Source: Chitinophagales bacterium
GTDB taxonomy: Bacteria > Bacteroidota > Bacteroidia > Chitinophagales > UBA2359
Reading direction: 5' to 3'
DNA length: 10,652 bases
Assembly: GCA_020631035.1 (NCBI GenBank)
Contig: JAHDIA010000015.1
Location: 9,158-19,809, forward strand
Program-made: the position numbers and the translations under genes
In this document: piece after piece, positions 7,431-10,652 of the stretch
How the letters are laid out: every line of letters starts with the position of its first letter
How positions within the stretch are numbered: position 1 is the first letter of the stretch
Notes under the pieces: generated by a model
The model's input: only the letters and a program-made list of their open reading frames with translations
Databases searched by the model: none
What the model was told of the DNA's origin: nothing

Positions 7431-7620
7431 TTGTAGCTTTGAGACACAATCAACTTAAATACCTAATTGCAATTATGGTGCAACGTCATTGACTCTGAGG
7501 CTACGTCCAATCTGGTTAGCCAACGCATATTTTTGGCTGCGTCGTAAATTTCATCCGTCCGCTCGTCCTGCGCTTTTTAATTGATTAAAAATTTATACAT
7601 TGATAAAATGTTAAAATGAT
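7431..7620. other. Intergenic stretch with an island of higher GC, content unrecognised
   Basis: Between roughly 7470 and 7580 the sequence is distinctly richer in G and C (for example TCATCCGTCCGCTCG) than the DNA on both sides. It contains a small inverted repeat, AGCCAA at 7518-7523 and TTGGCT at 7533-7538. No open frame of useful length or recognisable protein is present. It may be a dispersed intergenic repeat or the remnant of one. Confidence 0.4.
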
Positions 7621-7626
7621 TGTGCA

Positions 7627-7658
7627 TTTGTGATTACAATGTAAATGCATTACCTTTA
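7627..7658 (+). promoter_or_regulatory. Candidate Bacteroidota-type promoter, distal, for the trmH-family gene
   Basis: TTTG at 7627-7630 and TACCTTTA at 7651-7658 are spaced by 20 bases. This resembles the TTTG/TANNTTTG (-33/-7) consensus with one mismatch in the final base of the -7 box. Inverted arms TGCATTT (7623-7629) and AAATGCA (7643-7649) overlap it. It would give a leader of about 150 bases. Confidence 0.35.
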
Positions 7659-7697
7659 CGTGTACGAATTGTGGAACATAAATCAACTTCATTAAAA

Positions 7698-7715
7698 AGC
7701 ATTTTTATAAATGCT
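7698..7715. other. Short hairpin in the leader of the trmH-family gene
   Basis: AGCATTT at 7698-7704 and AAATGCT at 7709-7715 form a perfect 7-bp stem with a 4-base loop. It is AT-rich and has no T-run behind it. A role is not evident, and chance is possible in AT-rich DNA. Confidence 0.3.
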
Positions 7716-7746
7716 GATTGTATGCTTCTTGTTTGTCTGTTGTCTT

Positions 7747-7754
7747 TATCTTTG
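7747..7754 (+). promoter_or_regulatory. Candidate -7 box, proximal, for the trmH-family gene
   Basis: TATCTTTG is a perfect match to the Bacteroidota TANNTTTG -7 element, about 60 bases before the ATG at 7815. The nearest upstream TTG triplets give spacers of 15 or 26 bases rather than about 19. The -33 part is therefore weak and the call is tentative. Confidence 0.35.
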
Positions 7755-7814
7755 TCCAAACATCATTTTGTCCTTTGGCAAAAATTGTCCAAGAACTCAT
7801 CATTTTAATTTGTT

Positions 7815-8348
7815 ATGGCAGATCATCAACTGGAGCATCATGAGGTGGAACAAGTGATTCAGAAATTTCCTATTTGTATATTGGCAAATGATTTTAGTGT
7901 GCCTATGAATGTAGGCAGTTTGTTTAGGCTCGCCGATGCCTTGGGAATCTCTAAAATTTATTTGTGTGGTAGTTCGCCCGTTCCACCCAATCGAAAAATA
8001 AATAAAACCGCTCGTTCGACTGTCAAATATGTGGATTATGAATATGTGGAAGATCCAATGACGGTTGTAGAGCAATTGAAAACTGATGATTACACAATTG
8101 TCAGTTTGGAAATTACTCAAGCGAGTGTAGATATTAGACAATTGCAAATTGCGCCTTCGCAAAAAGTGTGTTTGATTGTTGGGGCAGAGAGTGAAGGCAT
8201 TCGACAGGAATTGCTGGACCATTCGGATCAAGTGGTACACATTCCAATGTTTGGACACAATTCGTCTATGAATGTGGCAACGGCTACGGCCATTGCTCTT
8301 TTTGAAATTGCGAAATTTTTTTCTTCTATTTCTGGAACGTCGCAATAA
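7815..8348 (+). CDS. TrmH/SpoU-family RNA 2'-O-methyltransferase
   Basis: The 177-residue protein is the usual size for a minimal SPOUT (SpoU) methyltransferase without an extra RNA-binding domain. All three family motifs are visible. Motif 1 is MNVGSLFRLADALGI, with Asn32 and the conserved Arg38. Motif 2 is LIVGAESEGI (Gly123-Ile129). Motif 3 is SSMNVATATAI (Ser150-Ile160), which forms the trefoil knot and S-adenosylmethionine pocket. The enzyme transfers methyl from SAM to a ribose 2'-OH of tRNA or rRNA in the cytoplasm. The exact target nucleotide cannot be read from the sequence, so no gene symbol is given. The gene is divergent from the C25 gene and separated from the next gene by 114 bases. 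The start is the first ATG, preceded by the AT-rich string TTTAATTTGTT. Confidence 0.93.
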   Translation: MADHQLEHHEVEQVIQKFPICILANDFSVPMNVGSLFRLADALGISKIYLCGSSPVPPNRKINKTARSTVKYVDYEYVEDPMTVVEQLKTDDYTIVSLEITQASVDIRQLQIAPSQKVCLIVGAESEGIRQELLDHSDQVVHIPMFGHNSSMNVATATAIALFEIAKFFSSISGTSQ

Positions 8349-8351
8349 GTG

Positions 8352-8368
8352 AATTGATGCAATCAATT
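8352..8368 (+). terminator. Weak hairpin just after the trmH-family stop
   Basis: AATTGAT (8352-8358) and ATCAATT (8362-8368) pair around a 3-base loop, 3 bases after the stop, and TCCTTTG follows. The stem is AT-only, so termination would be weak at best. A second small inverted repeat, TGTTCC/GGAACA (8380-8385 and 8401-8406), lies downstream. Confidence 0.3.
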
Positions 8369-8462
8369 TCCTTTGTAAATGTTCCTATAACCGCAATGAG
8401 GGAACAGACTTAGTTCTTGGTACCTTAATGAGTCGTGATGTCATTGCACAAATTTTGTATTT

Positions 8463-8744
8463 ATGAGAGAAACAGAAAATTATACAAGTGGCGGGGGTCA
8501 CGAGTTAAACTTTGCTATTTATACACGCACCATTGGTAAAGAAAAGGCAAAGACAGATTATGTGCTACAGCACAAAATCTATGGTGTTGAAACGGCTCAT
8601 ATTACCTTACACCCAGATGGAAGGGTGAATTTTCATTCTGGTAAAACAGAGAAATACCTGCAAGAAGCTATTGACAACCGTTTATTTGGTTATAGTCCCT
8701 CCCCATCTAAAAGATTAGAAGAGTTTTTGGATAAAATTTCCTAA
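8463..8744 (+). CDS. Hypothetical small protein (93 aa), family not recognised
   Basis: I do not recognise this protein. It has no signal peptide or membrane segment, so it is probably cytoplasmic. The first two thirds look beta-rich with alternating polar and hydrophobic residues (LNFAIYTRTIG, TAHITLHPDGRVNFHSG). The last third looks helical (EKYLQEAIDNRL, SKRLEEFLDKIS). A GGGHELNF stretch near residue 10 and HPDG near residue 52 are possible turns. There are no Cys residues. A strong terminator 30 bases downstream and the isolated position support a real single-gene unit. The ATG is preceded by ATTTTGTATTT. I found no canonical promoter in the 114-base gap, so read-through from the methyltransferase gene is possible. 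Confidence 0.8.
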   Translation: MRETENYTSGGGHELNFAIYTRTIGKEKAKTDYVLQHKIYGVETAHITLHPDGRVNFHSGKTEKYLQEAIDNRLFGYSPSPSKRLEEFLDKIS

Positions 8745-8774
8745 TAACTTCTAATGTCTCTTTTTAAAAGATAA

Positions 8775-8803
8775 AAAGGCTCTTTGCTTTGCAAAGAGCT
8801 TTT
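8775..8803 (+). terminator. Strong intrinsic terminator after the 93-aa gene
   Basis: A 13-bp stem with one G-U pair is formed by 8775-8787 and 8791-8803, around the loop TTT. The core is GCTCTTTGC/GCAAAGAGC. The 3' arm ends in TTTT and is followed by GTTTTAC. It lies 30 bases after the stop at 8744. Confidence 0.88.
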
Positions 8804-9076
8804 GTTTTACATCTTCAATTATCAAGTTATCATCCTGAGCCCTCTTTCAATGTTTTAAAAAACTGTACACTCCCTGTCCATGATTTTATACATGGTTTTT
8901 CAAACTACTTCATTTTGTTAGGCGGACAAATCCATGTACCATACACCCCTGACAATCAGTTTATTACAAATAAAAATATCTTTCCTCTCTCCTGTTTTTT
9001 GTTGTTTTGGCATCATTCTTGGCTTTGTATAGGCAGCCAAGTAATTGATTATTTACCTACAAAAAACTATGAAGTT
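8804..9076 (+). other. Leader/intergenic region of the thioredoxin-fold gene
   Basis: This gene-free stretch has two small inverted repeats. CCATG/CATGG lies at 8878-8882 and 8891-8895. CTTGGCT/AGCCAAG lies at 9018-9024 and 9035-9041, with a 10-base loop, and ends 35 bases before the ATG. TATCTTTC near 8979 is one mismatch from a -7 box but has no good -33 partner. The frame stays open through this region, but the translation looks random. Confidence 0.4.
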
Positions 9077-10285
9077 ATGAAACCTCTTCGCATTCTTTCT
9101 ATGCTGGTATTGCTATTGGTCATCAATCTTAATTTAGATGGCAAGCCCGTTGGTATAAGCTATTCATCTGCTTCTTGGGATGAAGTCTTATCAAGTGCAA
9201 AAACCAACAATCAACCCATATTTGTAAAGACTTATGCCAGTTATTGTATGCCTTGTAAAATGATGGACAAGGATGTATTTCCCGACCCAAACGTTCAATC
9301 TTTATACAACAATCATTTTATCAATTTTAAAGTAGATATGCAGTCTCCTTTAGGTGATATTTTTAACCTAGCATACAATGTTTCTGCTATTCCTGATTTG
9401 TTGTTCTTTAGTCCTAGTGGCGAAATCATTTTGCGTGCTACGGGCGGCAAGACCAAGAATGAAATCATTGAATTGGGCAATCAGGCATTAAGTTTATTAA
9501 AAGAAGATGCGAGAGAATTAGTATATACGACAAGTACCCCTGCTTATCCAACAGTAAGTTTTACTGCATCAACTAAGCCTATAATACCATTAACTCAATC
9601 TAGCACTTATACAATAAGCAATCAAGATGCTTCAAACACGATGATCAATGCTGCTCAACTCCCTATTTCTACCCTCTCAAGCATTGATCAAGTGGATTTC
9701 ATCACCACTGGTGATTTTAAAATGAAGCCTATCAAGCAACTTTTGAAAGAGGTGGATACCTATTATCAAGAAATGAGTAAACAAACAGCTTTGAATAGGT
9801 TAGAAGAAGTAGCCAAAATGACGGTGATACAGGCCGCTGAGAAAGAAAGCATCAATTTATTGAAAAAGAGCATAAAGATTGTTAAGAAATCAGATTTGCC
9901 CAATAAAAAAGATTTGAAGCGTGAATTGTTGGTGATGTACAATGGCGAAACAGAGGATTGGGTATTGTTTACCAAGAATATGAAGCAGTACTTGAAAAAA
10001 ACAGAAGATCCTGATATTGAGATGGTTTTAGAATATACCAACAAACTAAACACCAAAGTTTTTCATCCTAAAATCATTAAAGCTGCTTGTAAATGGATGG
10101 CTCAACTTGAAAAAAACTACAAAAATGTTGATATATATTTGACACACGCCAAACTTCTGATGCAAATAGAACAATATCCAAAAGCAGAGAAAGTTGTTAA
10201 TAAAGCAATCAAATTGGCAAAAAAGCAAGGTCAATCTATTGAAAACTGCCAAGTAGTTATGCGTCAGATAGCTTACTACAAGTAG
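9077..10285 (+). CDS. Exported thioredoxin-fold protein with CMPC motif and helical TPR-like C-terminal half
   Basis: The 402-residue protein starts at the ATG at 9077. A hydrophobic signal sequence (RILSMLVLLLVINLNL) follows directly, and no credible protein sequence precedes it. Residues about 30-140 are a thioredoxin fold. They show PIFVKTYASYCMPCKMMDKD with the redox pair Cys57-x-x-Cys60, and AIPDLLFFSPSGEII with the cis-Pro loop at Pro106. This matches periplasmic thioredoxin-like proteins that reduce or exchange disulphides. Residues about 150-230 are a Ser/Thr-rich linker. The rest is Lys-rich and helical, and residues about 353-386 (YLTHAKLLMQIEQYPKAEKV onward) look like a TPR unit. 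It is about three times the length of a plain thioredoxin. The tail may bind a partner, which is inference. No lipobox Cys is seen. It is flanked by terminators on both sides and so is probably monocistronic. The redox substrate is unknown. Confidence 0.88.
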   Translation: MKPLRILSMLVLLLVINLNLDGKPVGISYSSASWDEVLSSAKTNNQPIFVKTYASYCMPCKMMDKDVFPDPNVQSLYNNHFINFKVDMQSPLGDIFNLAYNVSAIPDLLFFSPSGEIILRATGGKTKNEIIELGNQALSLLKEDARELVYTTSTPAYPTVSFTASTKPIIPLTQSSTYTISNQDASNTMINAAQLPISTLSSIDQVDFITTGDFKMKPIKQLLKEVDTYYQEMSKQTALNRLEEVAKMTVIQAAEKESINLLKKSIKIVKKSDLPNKKDLKRELLVMYNGETEDWVLFTKNMKQYLKKTEDPDIEMVLEYTNKLNTKVFHPKIIKAACKWMAQLEKNYKNVDIYLTHAKLLMQIEQYPKAEKVVNKAIKLAKKQGQSIENCQVVMRQIAYYK

Positions 10286-10391
10286 TCAAACGACAAACTT
10301 GAATATTTTAACGTTTTTATAAGACTTTTACCAAACTAAATTCGTAGAATATTCATTAATAAAAATAAGCGAGTAGTTGTTTTTCCATAGT

Positions 10392-10429
10392 GTCTCCAGT
10401 TGCAAAATGTGTAACTGGGGACTTTTTTT
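10392..10429 (+). terminator. Intrinsic terminator of the thioredoxin-fold gene
   Basis: GTCTCCAGTT (10392-10401) pairs with AACTGGGGAC (10413-10422) over 10 bp with one G-U, around an 11-base loop. Seven T residues follow (10423-10429). It lies 106 bases after the stop. The T-run is on the plus strand only, so it serves that direction. Confidence 0.9.
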
Positions 10430-10472
10430 ATACCCCTACTCTATTGTGATACCCTATCTTTCTAGATTAGAC

Positions 10473-10652
10473 TTATTCTTCCTCATCTGTCTTTGTATAG
10501 TATCCTTCTTCTAAAATTTTGCTCCTCACTTTTTCGACTACTTGATAACGGATGGATTTTCCTTCTTTCAAATTGTTCCGAATTTTGGTAGATGAAAGTT
10601 GAATAATGGGTGTCTCCAACTTTTGAATATTTGTGTGTCCATCAAAACGATC
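10473..10652 (-). CDS. nadD: Nicotinate-nucleotide adenylyltransferase, C-terminal 59 residues (5' part beyond window)
   Basis: The minus-strand frame enters from the right edge and ends at TAA (10475-10473). The translation contains TPIIQLSSTKIRNNLKEGKS followed by IRYQVVEKVRSKI. This is the conserved C-terminal signature of the NadD nucleotidyltransferases: ISST-x-IR, then GKSI-x-Y-x-V. NadD joins ATP and nicotinate mononucleotide to make deamido-NAD in the cytoplasm, a central step of NAD synthesis. The catalytic HxGH motif is expected near the N-terminus and is not in the window. The gene converges on the thioredoxin-fold gene with a 187-base gap. The acidic tail KTDEEE is species-specific. 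Confidence 0.87.
   Translation of the reverse strand, partial: DRFDGHTNIQKLETPIIQLSSTKIRNNLKEGKSIRYQVVEKVRSKILEEGYYTKTDEEE

Noticed and set aside
7178..7453. Minus-strand frame reading NQSTQSTQST-type repeats just upstream of the C25 gene
   Set aside because: It begins at a TTG, and its sequence is mostly a translation of the minisatellite. The 8-bp units would break the frame on any copy change, and there is no signal or domain.
7620..7808. 62-codon plus-strand frame before the methyltransferase gene
   Set aside because: It starts with TTG, overlaps candidate promoters and hairpins, and its translation shows no domain or signal.
7800..8366. 188-codon minus-strand frame opposite the methyltransferase
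   Set aside because: It is a shadow frame. The plus strand carries all three SpoU motifs, and the minus translation has no recognisable features.
8789..9076. 96-codon upstream extension of the thioredoxin-fold gene
   Set aside because: Its ATG lies inside the terminator stem and the translation looks random. A clear signal peptide begins at the ATG at 9077.

Overview
The window looks like a chromosomal segment from an AT-rich member of the Bacteroidota. The evidence is a pair of gingipain-like C25-family proteins with an N-terminal signal peptide, of which the complete one ends in a type IX secretion (T9SS) C-terminal sorting domain. Both also carry the Cys-rich GCTD...DDGSC repeats that I recall as common in marine and gliding Bacteroidota. 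No usable Shine-Dalgarno sequence precedes the starts, which is normal for the phylum. Saprospiria or Cytophagia is a reasonable guess, but nothing here fixes the genus.

Layout. Positions 1-3037 (minus) hold most of a C25-family secreted protein whose C-terminus lies beyond the left edge. A 740-base gene-free stretch follows (3038-3777). It holds a hairpin upstream of that gene, an AT-rich run, a structured repeat-like element (about 3481-3700) and the terminator of the next gene. Positions 3778-7128 (minus) hold a complete, collinear paralogue of 1116 residues. The divergent spacer 7129-7814 contains an 8/9-bp minisatellite (7311-7430), an island of different base composition (about 7470-7580) and candidate promoters. 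On the plus strand come a TrmH/SpoU-family RNA 2'-O-methyltransferase (7815-8348), a 93-residue protein of unknown function (8463-8744) with a strong terminator, and an exported thioredoxin-fold protein with a helical TPR-like tail (9077-10285). A terminator at 10392-10429 follows it. The 3' end of nadD (NAD biosynthesis) enters from the right on the minus strand.

The most notable observation concerns the two tandem C25 proteins. Each keeps the catalytic-type His in the NYxGHS motif. At the position 32 residues downstream, where the family nucleophile Cys is expected (SN-x-C-x-x-G context), one has Pro (P695) and the other has Ala (A696). They therefore look like a duplicated pair of secreted pseudo-proteases, or C25 folds re-used for another role. 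Each has a four-copy Cys/Asp-rich repeat region, and one has a minisatellite upstream. The plus-strand genes look like ordinary single-gene units with no evident link to the C25 pair. I see no phage, transposase, CRISPR, tRNA or rRNA.
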